The notes: generated by a model not told the origin, from the letters alone. Shown: positions 1 through 9,546, counted from the stretch's first letter. The stretch is DNA of 64,000 bases from Nitrospiraceae bacterium (GCA_919902665.1 CAKKRK010000154.1:1-64000), one strand, 5' to 3'. Numbers and translations are program-made.

Positions 1-156
1 CAACGTCGCGCGCGCTTCGGCATATTGTTTGTGCTTTAAAAGACTCTCTCCTTTGACGAAGTCCTGCTCGCCAGCGTCGGCTGCCGGAGCTGCCATGGAG
101 TTGGCGGTCATGTTCAGACATATGACAAAACCCAGCACCCCTAGCGTCTGTCTCAT
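1..156 (-). CDS. secreted TPR-like protein, N-terminal part only
   Basis: The gene is cut by the window edge and is not in the ORF track. It reads on the minus strand from an ATG at 156, with an AGGAGGG ribosome site about 8 bases upstream. The first 23 or so residues form a signal peptide with a hydrophobic core and an Ala-containing cleavage region (NSMAAPAADA). What follows, KGESLLKHKQYAEARATL, has the spacing of a tetratricopeptide helix pair. A periplasmic TPR scaffold is therefore likely, but only 52 residues are visible and the function cannot be assigned. Confidence 0.6.
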   Translation of the reverse strand, partial: MRQTLGVLGFVICLNMTANSMAAPAADAGEQDFVKGESLLKHKQYAEARATL

Positions 157-719
157 CAAGGCGTCCCTCCTACTTGTGACTGCCTTATGGCAGTGGGTCT
201 TGTTTCCTGGTACAGAGCACCGACCGCCGTCGTGAACACAGCCTTCATGGTCGGAAAGATACCATAACGTGACCTAAGCATAAAGAAGACTGAGCGAGCG
301 ACCACATTTTGGCGGTTGATGAATGTGGGTTCGCTATAGGGCTTCGGCGAGTATAGGAGTCTCTCCCGGTTGGTCTGCAGCATGAAGGGGACCAATCACC
401 CTGAGACGGAACACCATGCCGGCTATGAGAGCCTTATCTCTGTTCTTCATATCTGGCCTTCCCCCTCCAAACTCAGACTGTCGCCTTCTGGGACAAAGGT
501 TCGGTGGCTCCTGTCGCAAAGGGCGACTCTTGTCGATCATTGCTGGTATCGTTCTGCGGAACTGGTCAATTTCAAAGGCTGAATGTCAGGTGCTCTTGAC
601 CCACCCCACGGTTCCCTCCTTGCAATCTACACGGACTGACTGGTCGAAGAGCTGGCTTAATTGTGTAGAGAGATGACGGGTATTGCTCCGACAATGAGCA
701 GAAAGGCAAAGCAACAGAC
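157..719. other. intergenic, no supportable gene
   Basis: This 563-base gap lies between the divergent secreted TPR-like gene and the cytochrome gene. The short ORFs listed here overlap each other on both strands and lack ribosome sites and recognisable sequence. The only structure seen is an imperfect inverted repeat near 511-527 (TGTCGC, then GGCGAC). It resembles the half-sites of the stronger palindrome at 42155. Confidence 0.5.
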
Positions 720-1187
720 ATGAAATCGCGCTGGTGCATGGTGGCCGTTGTTCTCTGGATCATGACCATCGCTGTTCTGGGATGGTTCTTTGTTAAGGGT
801 TTGACGGCGAAGGGAAGCGACGGCCGAACGGAAATACTGCTGGCAGCCGCTGAACGCGATCACATCCTTGCGGAAATGCGGCAGCTCTTGAAAGCGGTGG
901 ACGGCGTCGTCAGGGAACTGGGAGAGCCGAAGCCTGATCTGAAGCAGATGGAAGCAGCGGCTAGAGAGGTCGGGATGCACATGGCCGCGGATGTAGAGCC
1001 GGCCATCATGGCCAAGCTGCCGCTGCCGTTTAAGCAGATGGGCATGTCGATCCACAAGGACATGGATGCTCTGGCCGATGCGATTGTACAGAACGAGACA
1101 CCTCAACAGATCTTACGACGGCTGTCGAGCATGACGGCCCGCTGCACGGCCTGTCATGATATGTACAGATTCAAAGCGAGCGAGTAG
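720..1187 (+). CDS. membrane-anchored class II-like cytochrome c
   Basis: A 155-residue protein with an N-terminal hydrophobic segment (about residues 6-26) that anchors or exports it. A mostly helical charged domain follows. The single haem motif CTACH sits at residues 142-146, close to the C-terminus. That placement, together with the helical content, is typical of cytochrome c' (class II) proteins rather than class I. The likely role is periplasmic electron transfer or small-ligand binding. A protein with the same design is encoded at 44839. The ATG start gives a good export signal, although no strong ribosome site is visible. Confidence 0.7.
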   Translation: MKSRWCMVAVVLWIMTIAVLGWFFVKGLTAKGSDGRTEILLAAAERDHILAEMRQLLKAVDGVVRELGEPKPDLKQMEAAAREVGMHMAADVEPAIMAKLPLPFKQMGMSIHKDMDALADAIVQNETPQQILRRLSSMTARCTACHDMYRFKASE

Positions 1188-1356
1188 CTATCAACGATGG
1201 ACAACCAGGAAGAGAGGAGAAGAGCCAAAATTTTGAGAAGACGACTCTCGATGCAATCGGTATGGAGAAGTGAGAAATCATCGGGTTAAGGCCCCTCCCA
1301 GCCTGAATCCTTTCCTCAACCGGTGCCTCACATAGGCGAGAGGAAAGGAGGGCGCT

Positions 1357-1545
1357 ATGAAACTCAATGAACGTTTACGATTGATTGCTGGTATCTTTGT
1401 GCTGGCCGCGGTGATCCTAGGCGCAACGATCCATCCGTACTGGAACTACTTCGCCGCCTTTGTGGCGGTGAATCTTGTGCAGTCGGCCTTTACCGGCTGG
1501 TGTCCGATGATGGCGCTCTTACGCCGCCTTGGGGTACAAGAATAA
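1357..1545 (+). CDS. DUF2892 inner-membrane protein
   Basis: A 62-residue protein with two hydrophobic helices (about residues 8-24 and 28-45) separated by a short turn, then the pattern TGWCPMMALLRRLG. This is the DUF2892 (YgaP transmembrane-like) arrangement, which is often found beside rhodanese, DsrE or cytochrome genes. The ribosome site GGAAAGGAGG lies just ahead of the ATG. No enzymatic function is known for the stand-alone domain. A second member is at 36063 in this window. Confidence 0.75.
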   Translation: MKLNERLRLIAGIFVLAAVILGATIHPYWNYFAAFVAVNLVQSAFTGWCPMMALLRRLGVQE

Positions 1546-1611
1546 TCGTGACTTTCTAACGAGTTGCCTTATCCTGAGGGGGCTGGGTTCCTCCACGGGT
1601 GATGAGACAAG

Positions 1612-2151
1612 ATGGCAATACTGCTGAATCTGACGGATGCATTCGCAAATGAGCGGGATCTACGCGACATGATTGCCACGCGGAAGGTGTGCTTCGACCA
1701 CGATCCGTTCTACGTGAAGGACGGATCAAATCAGATCGTGCAGATTGGGTTTCAGCTCAACCTCTACGCCGCTTTTCAGGACCCTAAGCATCTGCCGTCT
1801 GGTGAGGACACCGAATTGCGTGACCTTATCGGTGACCTTCGACGGCTTTGCCGTGTGTTCTTTCAGTCTCTGGATCTTCTGAAGCCCTGCGAATATCCTG
1901 AATCTCCGATGCATCGCATTATGTACGCTCCAGAACGACAGTATCGAGCGGAAGTCTGTCTTCAAGTTCCCATCTTCGACCGGGGACACTATGGGGCGAA
2001 ACCAGATCGTCGCTTAGAAGAGCTGCTCAAGACAGCCGAATGTCTCCTTCGACAGCTAGGGGCCAAGCGCGGGACATGGGATGATCAGAAGAGTGCTCAC
2101 GCTCAGGATCAATGTGAAGACCATGCTCGAGCTGCTGTGGGCGAAGACTGA
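1612..2151 (+). CDS. conserved hypothetical protein
   Basis: A 179-residue soluble protein that I do not recognise. It has no signal peptide, no membrane segment and no clear cofactor motif. The composition is that of a folded cytosolic protein: charged, with a few aromatics and scattered cysteines, including one near C-terminal QDQCEDH. The start ATG at 1612 has no strong ribosome site. It lies 24 bases before the RND adaptor gene on the same strand and may be co-transcribed with it, but nothing in its sequence ties it to efflux. Confidence 0.55.
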   Translation: MAILLNLTDAFANERDLRDMIATRKVCFDHDPFYVKDGSNQIVQIGFQLNLYAAFQDPKHLPSGEDTELRDLIGDLRRLCRVFFQSLDLLKPCEYPESPMHRIMYAPERQYRAEVCLQVPIFDRGHYGAKPDRRLEELLKTAECLLRQLGAKRGTWDDQKSAHAQDQCEDHARAAVGED

Positions 2152-2174
2152 GTCCTGAGAAACACATCACACAC

Positions 2175-3242
2175 ATGAGGGTCAAGCCAACGAAATACAT
2201 CGTCCTTGCGGTCCTGCTCCTAACCGGCTGCGGATCCAATGAAGAGCCCGCCACCACGGTGTTTTCAGCTGCTCCACAGAAGACCATTCAGGTTGCAGTT
2301 GTCGAGGCCCAATCTACCTCGGTGCCGATTCGCGTTGAAGTGACCGGCCAAGTCGCTCCGATCTTCCAAGCCACTCTCTCTAGTCGCATCCAAGGCACGA
2401 TCGACAAGCTGTTAGTCCGCGAAGGTACGAAGGTCTCCAAGGGGCAACTGTTGATCCAGCTGGACAGCAGAGACCTCCAGGCAGATTTGGCCCGTGCCAA
2501 TGCGGAGGTCGACAATGCGAAGGCACACCTCGACCGTATGAACCAGCTGTATGCCCAAGATGCGGTCTCGAAGCAGGAAATGGAAAATGCGACCAGAGGG
2601 AATCGCGTGGCGGACGCAAATCGCAGGGCGGTGGAAGCTCAGCTCAGCTATACGATGGTAAGAGCTCCCTTTGAAGGGGTGATCACCGAGAAGAAAGTTG
2701 AAGCGGGGGAGTTGGCTTCGCCGGGTCAGCCACTGCTTAAAATGGAAGATCCTCAGCGCCTTCGGCTGGACGCCACGGTAGCGGAAGGAGATCTGAAGTC
2801 GGTTTCTCGCGGGGACAAGATTCCGGTCGTCATTGATGCCTTGGGAGGCCAAGCGTTGACCGGCCTCGTCAGCCAAATTCTCCCTGCCGGCAACCCGCAA
2901 ACGCATACCTTTATGGTCAAGGTGGATTTGCCGAAAACACCCGGACTCAAGACCGGCATGTTCGGCCGGTTCCAGCTCGACAAGGGCTTGACTCAAACCA
3001 TTCTTGTCCCTTCGGCAGCCGTTGTCGAGCGGGGTGAACTCAGCAGCCTCTATGTTGTTGGATCGGATCAGACCGCCCGCCTCCGTTGGGTCAAACTCGG
3101 GCGGCGTTTCGAGCAACAGGTGGAAATCCTTTCAGGGCTCAATATAGGCGAACGAGTCTTGGTCGACGGAAGCAGAGGAGTTGATGGGGCCGCCGTGCAG
3201 ATCGTCGAGATGGTGGCCTCGCCGGCTGGAAAAACTCCGTGA
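2175..3242 (+). CDS. RND efflux periplasmic adaptor (membrane fusion protein)
   Basis: A 355-residue lipoprotein. The signal ends in LLTGC, so Cys19 is the predicted lipidated residue. The body shows the HlyD/AcrA order: a beta-barrel start, the biotinyl-lipoyl half motif (GTIDKLLVREGTKVSKGQLL), a coiled-coil hairpin near residues 95-140, the second lipoyl half (VRAPFEGVITEKKVEAGE) and the C-terminal barrel and membrane-proximal domains. It bridges the inner-membrane pump encoded immediately downstream to an outer-membrane channel, and no such channel gene lies next to the pair. The substrate is unknown. Confidence 0.9.
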   Translation: MRVKPTKYIVLAVLLLTGCGSNEEPATTVFSAAPQKTIQVAVVEAQSTSVPIRVEVTGQVAPIFQATLSSRIQGTIDKLLVREGTKVSKGQLLIQLDSRDLQADLARANAEVDNAKAHLDRMNQLYAQDAVSKQEMENATRGNRVADANRRAVEAQLSYTMVRAPFEGVITEKKVEAGELASPGQPLLKMEDPQRLRLDATVAEGDLKSVSRGDKIPVVIDALGGQALTGLVSQILPAGNPQTHTFMVKVDLPKTPGLKTGMFGRFQLDKGLTQTILVPSAAVVERGELSSLYVVGSDQTARLRWVKLGRRFEQQVEILSGLNIGERVLVDGSRGVDGAAVQIVEMVASPAGKTP

Positions 3243-3249
3243 AGTGTCC

Positions 3250-3302
3250 CTCGTGAAACGTGAAGCGCAGGATGGATTGCGAGACACGCTTCACGAGATA
3301 CG
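3250..3302. repeat. palindromic repeat between the RND adaptor and pump genes
   Basis: The left arm reads CTCGTGAAACGTGAAGCG and the right arm CGCTTCACGAGATACG, so the two arms can pair as a hairpin. A diverged copy of the same arms lies inside the following gene at about 4183-4240. The pair suggests a short interspersed repeat family of this genome. Confidence 0.6.
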
Positions 3303-3317
3303 AATGACGGTTGACCA

Positions 3318-6300
3318 ATGACAGACTACCGACCAGGCCTTTCAGGCCGCATCGCGGCCCTCTTTATCCATAGCAAGCTCACGCCGCTCATCATCCTTGG
3401 CGTGTTGTTGCTGGGCGCATTTGCCGTGGTTGTCACGCCTCGTGAGGAGGAACCGCAGATCGTGGTTCCGATGGCCGATGTCTGGCTGCCGTTTCCCGGC
3501 GCGTCCGCCAAGGTTGTCGAAGAACAACTCACTAAACCATTCGAGCGTAAACTCTCCGAGATCAAAGGCGTCGAGTATGTCTACTCGATCTCGCGTCCCG
3601 GCGGCGCGCTGATTATCGTCCGGTTCTACGTCGGTCAGCCGATGGAACAGAGCCTGGTCGATCTCTACGACAAGTTGATGTCGAATCAGGACCTGCTGCC
3701 GCCCGGCGCCGAACCTTTTCTTGTTAAGCCGAAGGACGTCAACGACGTTCCGATCGTCACCCTCACGATCTCCAGCGAGCGATACGGAGAATTCGAGCTC
3801 CATCGCCTGGCCGAACAGGTATTGGAGGAGACCAAGAAGGTGCCTGGTACGTCGGCCGGGTTCATCGTCGGCGGACGGCCGCGCGAGCTGCGCATCCAGA
3901 TCGATCCGGCCAGATTGAAAGCCTATGGACTGACGCCGTTGCAGGTTGCGACCGTCGTGCGAGGAGAGAATCGGGCCTTGTCGACCGGCCGCTTCGAGAG
4001 CCGCAATCAAAGTTTGCTCGTGGAGACTGGCCGATTCATCCGGTCACGCGAAGATCTGGAAAGCTTGGTGGTCGGTGTCAGTGAGCAGCGCCCGGTATAC
4101 CTACGCCAAGTGGCGGATGTGACAGACGGTCCGGCGGAAGCGACGAGCTATGTCTGGTTCGGCTTGGGCGCCGGAGGTGCCGGTGAAACGTCACACGTCA
4201 AACGTGAGGCGGAGCTGACAGACGATGCTTCACGAGATTCGCTCGCCTCGCTGAGCGCGCGAAGCGGGCTTCGCGAATTTCCCGCAGTCACCGTGGCTAT
4301 CGCCAAGCAGGTCGGCATCAATGCCGTCACGGTTGCCGCCGAGGTGATCCGTAAGGTCGAGGGGATGAAGGGAGTGACGATTCCCTCTGATGTGCGCGTC
4401 ACGGTCACCCGAGACTACGGAGAAACGGCACAAGAGAAGGCGAATGAACTCTTGTGGCATTTGCTCTTCGCTATCGTCGCGGTGGTCGGCTTCCTTGGAG
4501 TTGCCTTGGGACCGCGACCGGCCCTTGTCGTGTCCATTGCGATCCCTCTCACGCTCGCCTTGACGTTGTTCACCTCAATGATCATCGGCTACACAATCAA
4601 CCGCGTGACGCTCTTTGCCCTCATCTTTTCAATCGGCATCCTCGTGGATGATGCGATCGTGGTGGTCGAGAATACCTACCGGCATCTGAAGATGCGTCTC
4701 AGGCCCCATGACGAAGCCTCGATCCATGCCGTCGACGAAGTTGGGAATCCCACGATCCTGGCGACATTTACCGTCATCGCCGCCCTCCTGCCCATGGCGT
4801 TCGTGTCCGGGTTGATGGGACCATATATGAGACCGATTCCCGTCAACGCCTCTATCGCCATGTTTTTTTCGTTGTTGGTCGCCTTTGTCGTGATCCCCTG
4901 GTTTTGCCGGACTTGTTATCGTCCCGGAGTCGCGTTATCAGGGATTGACCATGAAGGTGACGAGAGCGGGCTCACAGCTCGGATCTATCGACGAGTCCTT
5001 TCTCCGTTACTGGCCCATCCGATGCTTGCGTATGCCTTTCTAGGGATTGTTGGACTGTTGCTCGTGGCGTCGACCCTGTTGTTCTACACCCGTCATGTCG
5101 TGGTGAAAATGCTCCCCTTCGACAACAAGAGTGAACTCCAACTGGTGATCGACATGCCGGAAGGGACGACACTTGAAGAGACCGCACGGGTCACGCAGGC
5201 GCTGGGACGATACGTGAAGACTATACCGGAAGTGCGGGATTATCAGGCCTATGTCGGCACAGCGTCGCCTTTTAACTTCAGCGGACTGGTCCGTCACTAT
5301 TATCTACGGGAGCAACCTCATGAGGCCGACATTCAGCTCAATCTGGTCGCGAAGCATGAGCGAGCCGCCCAAAGTCATGAGATCGCTCAACGGATTCGCC
5401 CACCGGTGCAACAGATCGCTCGTGAATACGGAGCGAACGTGAAGATTGTCGAAGTGCCGCCGGGGCCGCCTGTGCAATCAGTTCTGGTCGCGGAAGTTTA
5501 CGGTCCCGATTACGGCAGACAACTCGCTGTCGCTGGCGAGATTCGAACGCTGTTCGAATCCACGCCAGGAGTGGTCGATGTGGATGATTATATTGAGGCG
5601 GATCAAGTGAAATACGTCTTCGCGGTCGATCGAGCGAAAGCGGCCCTCGCCGGTATTCCATCAGAGGAAATTGTGAACACACTGCGTATGGCGCTCCAGG
5701 GGGCGAAGGTCGGGCTGGTCCATATTCCTCAAGAAAAGAGTCCGGTTCACATCGTGCTCCGCCTGCCGCTTGCCGAGCGAACCGGCCTAGAGCATCTGGG
5801 CGAGATTGGGCTGCGGACGAGCACCGGCGGTATCGTTCAGTTGTCGGAACTGCTGAGGATGGAGCAAACCGTCCAAGACAAGGCGATTTATCATAAGAAT
5901 CAAAAGCCCGTTGTCTATGTGGTCGCGGATGTCGGCGGCCCAGGAGCAGAGCAAGCGGAAAGTCCCGTGTACGGTGTTCTCGGAGTAGGAAAAAAACTGG
6001 AAGAGTTTCGACCGGTAGAAGGGTATCAGATCGAGCAGTCCTATACCTCACAGCCGTGGTCGGAAGAGAAGATCGCCATGAAGTGGGATGGCGAATGGCA
6101 CATCACGTATGAAACATTCCGTGACATGGGGATCGCGTTTGCCGTGGCTATGTTGCTGATCTATCTCCTGATCGTCGGGCAGTTCCAATCGTTCATGACT
6201 CCGTTGATCATCATGGCTCCTATCCCGCTCACGCTGATCGGCATCCTGCCTGGGCATTGGCTGACCGGATCGTACTTCACTGCTACGTCCATGATCGGCT

Positions 6301-6671
6301 TCATCGCGCTGGCCGGCATCATTGTGAGGAACTCCATCCTCCTGGTCGATTTCATTCAGCTGCAAGAACGGGCGGGGGTTGCGTTGTCAGAAGCCGTCAT
6401 TAAGGCGGGCGCGATTCGAACGCGTCCTATCGTGCTGACTGCGGCGGCATTGATGGTAGGGGCCTTCGTCATCATTCTCGATCCCATCTTTCAGGGGTTG
6501 GCCGTCTCGTTGCTCTTCGGTGTTGGCGCGTCCACATTGTTGACCCTCGTCATGATTCCAGTCCTGTACTACCATGTGATGGGGAGGCCACGAGGATCAA
6601 GTTCCGAGGGTAATCGCGCGACGCTAGGAAACGGAGAGATGCCGTCCCTCGCCGCGAACGGTCACGGGTAG
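3318..6671 (+). CDS. RND efflux pump, inner-membrane permease
   Basis: A 1117-residue proton-driven pump of the AcrB/HAE1-type superfamily. It has the first transmembrane helix after residue 15, a large periplasmic loop, a helix bundle around residues 370-540 with the conserved DDAIVVVEN motif, a second periplasmic loop, and a final bundle with GIIVRNSILLVDF. It pairs with the adaptor 76 bases upstream. The protein is longer than most relatives. Residues of about 282-318 (SHVKREAELTDDASRD and neighbours) are low-complexity and are encoded by a copy of the palindromic repeat at 3250, so the extra length looks repeat-derived. Substrate unknown. Confidence 0.92.
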   Translation: MTDYRPGLSGRIAALFIHSKLTPLIILGVLLLGAFAVVVTPREEEPQIVVPMADVWLPFPGASAKVVEEQLTKPFERKLSEIKGVEYVYSISRPGGALIIVRFYVGQPMEQSLVDLYDKLMSNQDLLPPGAEPFLVKPKDVNDVPIVTLTISSERYGEFELHRLAEQVLEETKKVPGTSAGFIVGGRPRELRIQIDPARLKAYGLTPLQVATVVRGENRALSTGRFESRNQSLLVETGRFIRSREDLESLVVGVSEQRPVYLRQVADVTDGPAEATSYVWFGLGAGGAGETSHVKREAELTDDASRDSLASLSARSGLREFPAVTVAIAKQVGINAVTVAAEVIRKVEGMKGVTIPSDVRVTVTRDYGETAQEKANELLWHLLFAIVAVVGFLGVALGPRPALVVSIAIPLTLALTLFTSMIIGYTINRVTLFALIFSIGILVDDAIVVVENTYRHLKMRLRPHDEASIHAVDEVGNPTILATFTVIAALLPMAFVSGLMGPYMRPIPVNASIAMFFSLLVAFVVIPWFCRTCYRPGVALSGIDHEGDESGLTARIYRRVLSPLLAHPMLAYAFLGIVGLLLVASTLLFYTRHVVVKMLPFDNKSELQLVIDMPEGTTLEETARVTQALGRYVKTIPEVRDYQAYVGTASPFNFSGLVRHYYLREQPHEADIQLNLVAKHERAAQSHEIAQRIRPPVQQIAREYGANVKIVEVPPGPPVQSVLVAEVYGPDYGRQLAVAGEIRTLFESTPGVVDVDDYIEADQVKYVFAVDRAKAALAGIPSEEIVNTLRMALQGAKVGLVHIPQEKSPVHIVLRLPLAERTGLEHLGEIGLRTSTGGIVQLSELLRMEQTVQDKAIYHKNQKPVVYVVADVGGPGAEQAESPVYGVLGVGKKLEEFRPVEGYQIEQSYTSQPWSEEKIAMKWDGEWHITYETFRDMGIAFAVAMLLIYLLIVGQFQSFMTPLIIMAPIPLTLIGILPGHWLTGSYFTATSMIGFIALAGIIVRNSILLVDFIQLQERAGVALSEAVIKAGAIRTRPIVLTAAALMVGAFVIILDPIFQGLAVSLLFGVGASTLLTLVMIPVLYYHVMGRPRGSSSEGNRATLGNGEMPSLAANGHG
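4183..4240. repeat. repeat copy inserted in frame inside the RND pump gene
   Basis: The stretch carries GTGAAACGT, AAACGTGAGGCG and GCTTCACGAGAT, in the same order as the intergenic repeat at 3250-3302. It keeps the reading frame open and adds a hydrophilic peptide to the first periplasmic loop of the pump. Confidence 0.55.
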
Positions 6672-6855
6672 TTCCAGCCTCGTATAGCCATTAGAATTGG
6701 AAAGAGGCAGCTGCGATCGGGACGCGACTGTGGAGAAGCTAGGGATTGGCCTTGGTTTGGTCGATTACCTTACTAGGAACGAGAGTTGTTTTTCATGATG
6801 AGCCTCCACGCTCTTGTTCAGCCGTGACTCCAGGCCTAGAATTGGAGGCTGGCCT

Positions 6856-8433
6856 ATGCCCTCCAAATCCACAAAGAACAGTCCGAGCCGACGAGCTGTG
6901 CGTGGGCGAACCAGCACGCGCCCGCACTCCGGCAAAATCGAGCCGAAGGAAGACCTCTTCGACAAGGCCTTTCGTTTAAGTCCCCACCCGATCGGCATCA
7001 CGGAACTGGACACCGGGCGCTGTCTCGAGATCAACGACGCCTGCCTCCAGATCTATGGATTTCAGCGACACGAGGTGATTGGGAAGACGACGCTGATGTT
7101 GGGGATCTGGCCCGATCCTCAAGAACGAGCCAGGTTGATCGATCGACTTCGATCGAAAGGTTCGATCAGGAATGCTGAAGTGTCGATGCGGATGAAGAAT
7201 AAAGACCTTCGTCACTTCCTTATCTCCACCGACTTGATCACCCTCAACGGAAAACGATGTCTGCTGACGATCGGCAGCGACATCACCGAACGCAAACAAG
7301 CGGAGGGAGCACTGCGCGAGCTCAACGAGCTGCTCGAACAGCGAGTCGCTGAACGCACGGCGGCCCTGTGCACCGTGCAAGCGAGACAGCAGCTACTATT
7401 ACAATCCACCCCGATGGTACTCTATGCACGTCGAACCACCGGTGACTTCAGCACGACGTTCATCAGCGAGAATGTCGTCGAGCAACTCGGCTACAGCCCA
7501 CATGATTTTGTGGAACATTCGGACTTTTGGGTCACCCGTCTTCATCCTGACGATCGTTCTCAGGTGCTTGCCAATTTATCAACCGTTCTTGAACAGGAGC
7601 GGCATGTCTATGAATACCGATTCCGCCATCGGGACGGGAGGTATCGCTGGTTGCACGATGAGGTGCGCATCCTTCACGATCAGGCCGGCGCACCGGTTGA
7701 GCTCATCGGTTTCCAGATCGACATCAGTAGGCGCAAGCGAGCCGAAGAGGAATTGCGCCGGCATCAGACGAAACTGGAGGAGCTCACCAAGAAACTGCTC
7801 ATGGCGCAAGAGCTCGAACGACAACGCATTGCGCGCGACCTGCACGACGATGTGACGCAACGGCTTGCGAGTCTGGCGGTCGATGCCGGCTCGCTCGAAC
7901 GATTGTGTCAGTCTAAGCCGGACCTGCTGCCGCACTGTCGGAGTGTTCGAGAGGCTGCCGAACGGCTTGCGGATGACGTCCACGGCTTCTCCTACCGGCT
8001 CCACCCTTCCAGTCTGGAACATCTAGGCCTGGAAGCGGCGATTCAGGATCATAGCCACGAGTTCGCACAACGCACGGCGCTTGCCGTTCGGTATGTCGCG
8101 CGAAACGTGCCGAAAGCGATGCCCATCGATATAGCCACCTGCCTCTATCGCGTGACGCAAGAATCCCTCCAGAATGTGCTGAAGCATGCCGAGGCCTCGA
8201 CAGTCGTGGTGCGACTGCTTGGGACTTCCCATGGAGTCGGGGTCTGCATCTATGACGATGGGAAAGGGTTTGAGGAGAAGGAAGCCCGCAGTCGGGGGCT
8301 CGGACTCCTCAGCATGGAAGAGCGGATTCGTTTGGCGGAGGGCACGTTCCACATCCGGACGCGCCCAGGCGACGGGACAGAAGTGCACGCATGGGTGCCG
8401 CTTCCCGATGTCCGGCAGGAGGTGGCACCATGA
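6856..8433 (+). CDS. cytoplasmic PAS-domain sensor histidine kinase (NarL-type)
   Basis: I start the gene at the ATG at 6856, which has GGAGG seven bases upstream, rather than at the TTG at 6814 of the ORF track. The 525-residue protein has no membrane segment. It shows a PAS domain (about residues 33-150), a second PAS/PAC domain (about 190-310), a HisKA_3 dimerisation region with the phospho-acceptor His in RIARDLHDDVTQRL, and an HATPase domain with DDGKGF and GLGLLSMEERI. It should autophosphorylate in response to an internal redox or ligand signal and pass phosphate to the regulator 52 bases downstream. Confidence 0.88.
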   Translation: MPSKSTKNSPSRRAVRGRTSTRPHSGKIEPKEDLFDKAFRLSPHPIGITELDTGRCLEINDACLQIYGFQRHEVIGKTTLMLGIWPDPQERARLIDRLRSKGSIRNAEVSMRMKNKDLRHFLISTDLITLNGKRCLLTIGSDITERKQAEGALRELNELLEQRVAERTAALCTVQARQQLLLQSTPMVLYARRTTGDFSTTFISENVVEQLGYSPHDFVEHSDFWVTRLHPDDRSQVLANLSTVLEQERHVYEYRFRHRDGRYRWLHDEVRILHDQAGAPVELIGFQIDISRRKRAEEELRRHQTKLEELTKKLLMAQELERQRIARDLHDDVTQRLASLAVDAGSLERLCQSKPDLLPHCRSVREAAERLADDVHGFSYRLHPSSLEHLGLEAAIQDHSHEFAQRTALAVRYVARNVPKAMPIDIATCLYRVTQESLQNVLKHAEASTVVVRLLGTSHGVGVCIYDDGKGFEEKEARSRGLGLLSMEERIRLAEGTFHIRTRPGDGTEVHAWVPLPDVRQEVAP

Positions 8434-8485
8434 CGCGAGGACCTCGAGCGAGCAACGTGTGCCAATCCAGGTGTGAGCCACGACC

Positions 8486-9151
8486 ATGGATGAGGTGACG
8501 CGGAGGCCGCGGGTGCTCTTAGCCGACGACCACAGCTTGATGCTTGCTGGTCTGCGCCGACTGGTTGAAGAGACCTGTGATGTCGTCGGCGCGGTAGAAG
8601 ACGGCCGGGCACTGGTAGAGGCGGTTCAGCACTTGGAGCCCGACCTAATCCTTCTGGATATCAGCATGCCGCTGCTCAACGGTATCGACGCCGCGCGTCA
8701 GATCCGGAAGCTCCATCACCCGGCCAAGCTTATTTTCCTGACCATGCACACGAGCCCAAGCTATGTGACGGAAGCGTTCCATGTCGGCGCGAGCGGCTAT
8801 CTCCTGAAGCGGTCGGCGCCCATGGAGCTGCCGCTGGCGATTGAGGCCGTGCTGAAGGGGCAGCAATATTTGACGCCCTCGATCACCAAGCCGGTGCTTG
8901 CGCAGACGATGGAGCGAGAAGAGGCACCGGTGCTCAAAGGTTCCGCAGTAGCACTCACTCCGAGGCAGCGTGAAGTCTTACAGTTAATCGGCGAAGGCAA
9001 GGGGACTAAAGCGATCGCCTCACTGCTCCATGTGTCCGTGAAAACGGTAGAATTTCACAAGACCTGCCTCATGAAACAACTGGATCTTCACACGACGGCG
9101 GAATTGATGCGCTACGCCATCACGCAGGGCCTCGCGAGTGATCAACTCTAA
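8486..9151 (+). CDS. NarL/FixJ-family response regulator
   Basis: A 221-residue regulator. The N-terminal receiver has the acidic pair (ADDH), the phospho-acceptor Asp in LILLDISMP, a conserved Thr (FLTMH) and Lys (YLLKRS). The C-terminal LuxR helix-turn-helix reads LTPRQREVLQLI, followed by IASLLHVSVKTVEFH. It is the obvious partner of the kinase encoded upstream. Its stop codon falls inside the left terminal inverted repeat of the MITE-like element at 9149, so the element abuts or created the gene's 3' end. Confidence 0.9.
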   Translation: MDEVTRRPRVLLADDHSLMLAGLRRLVEETCDVVGAVEDGRALVEAVQHLEPDLILLDISMPLLNGIDAARQIRKLHHPAKLIFLTMHTSPSYVTEAFHVGASGYLLKRSAPMELPLAIEAVLKGQQYLTPSITKPVLAQTMEREEAPVLKGSAVALTPRQREVLQLIGEGKGTKAIASLLHVSVKTVEFHKTCLMKQLDLHTTAELMRYAITQGLASDQL

Positions 9152-9363
9152 CCCGCATTATTCATGAATGCTTCTACTGCAACCGTCGAGACGCGGCTAT
9201 GACAAGTGTGGCCGCGAGCTTCGCACGGCCAGCGGACAGACTCGCCCTTCTCGGCCTCGACATACTGTTTCAAGTATGCCTCAGCCTCTCAGGGCTCCGC
9301 GTACCCGTCTCGCATGGCGTCTCGGCGGTTTCGTCACGAACCATCATGAACAATGCGGGTTAA
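9149..9363. mobile_element. MITE-like element with long terminal inverted repeats
   Basis: The left end reads TAACCCGCATTATTCATGA (9149-9167) and the right end TCATGAACAATGCGGGTTAA (9344-9363). These are near-perfect inverted copies. The similarity continues inward for about 48 bases (AACCGTCGAGACGC against the complement of GCGTCTCGGCGGTTT). The interior holds no convincing coding region, so it looks like a non-autonomous element of about 215 bp. No second copy of the ends was found in this window. Confidence 0.7.
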
Positions 9364-9546
9364 CCTCTCCCATAGTCCTATAGACTTCACGATAGAAGAT
9401 CGTCGACATGGGTGCGTCCAGTAGCAGATAGGTTTTCTCCGACTACGCCCCTGGCAAGAATCCCATCGTAAACTAGGTCCTTTACCAGTTCATAAGGAGT
9501 CCTATTTGTTCTAGAGTGTTAAGTCGAAACACAAGGAGGAGACTCC
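9364..9546. other. intergenic remainder after the MITE-like element
   Basis: This stretch links the element to the next small gene. It ends in an AAGGAGG ribosome site. I see no gene, hairpin terminator or strong promoter in it. Confidence 0.4.

Noticed and set aside
2412-3116. 234-residue minus-strand ORF under the RND adaptor
   Set aside because: Antisense shadow of a clear membrane fusion protein gene.
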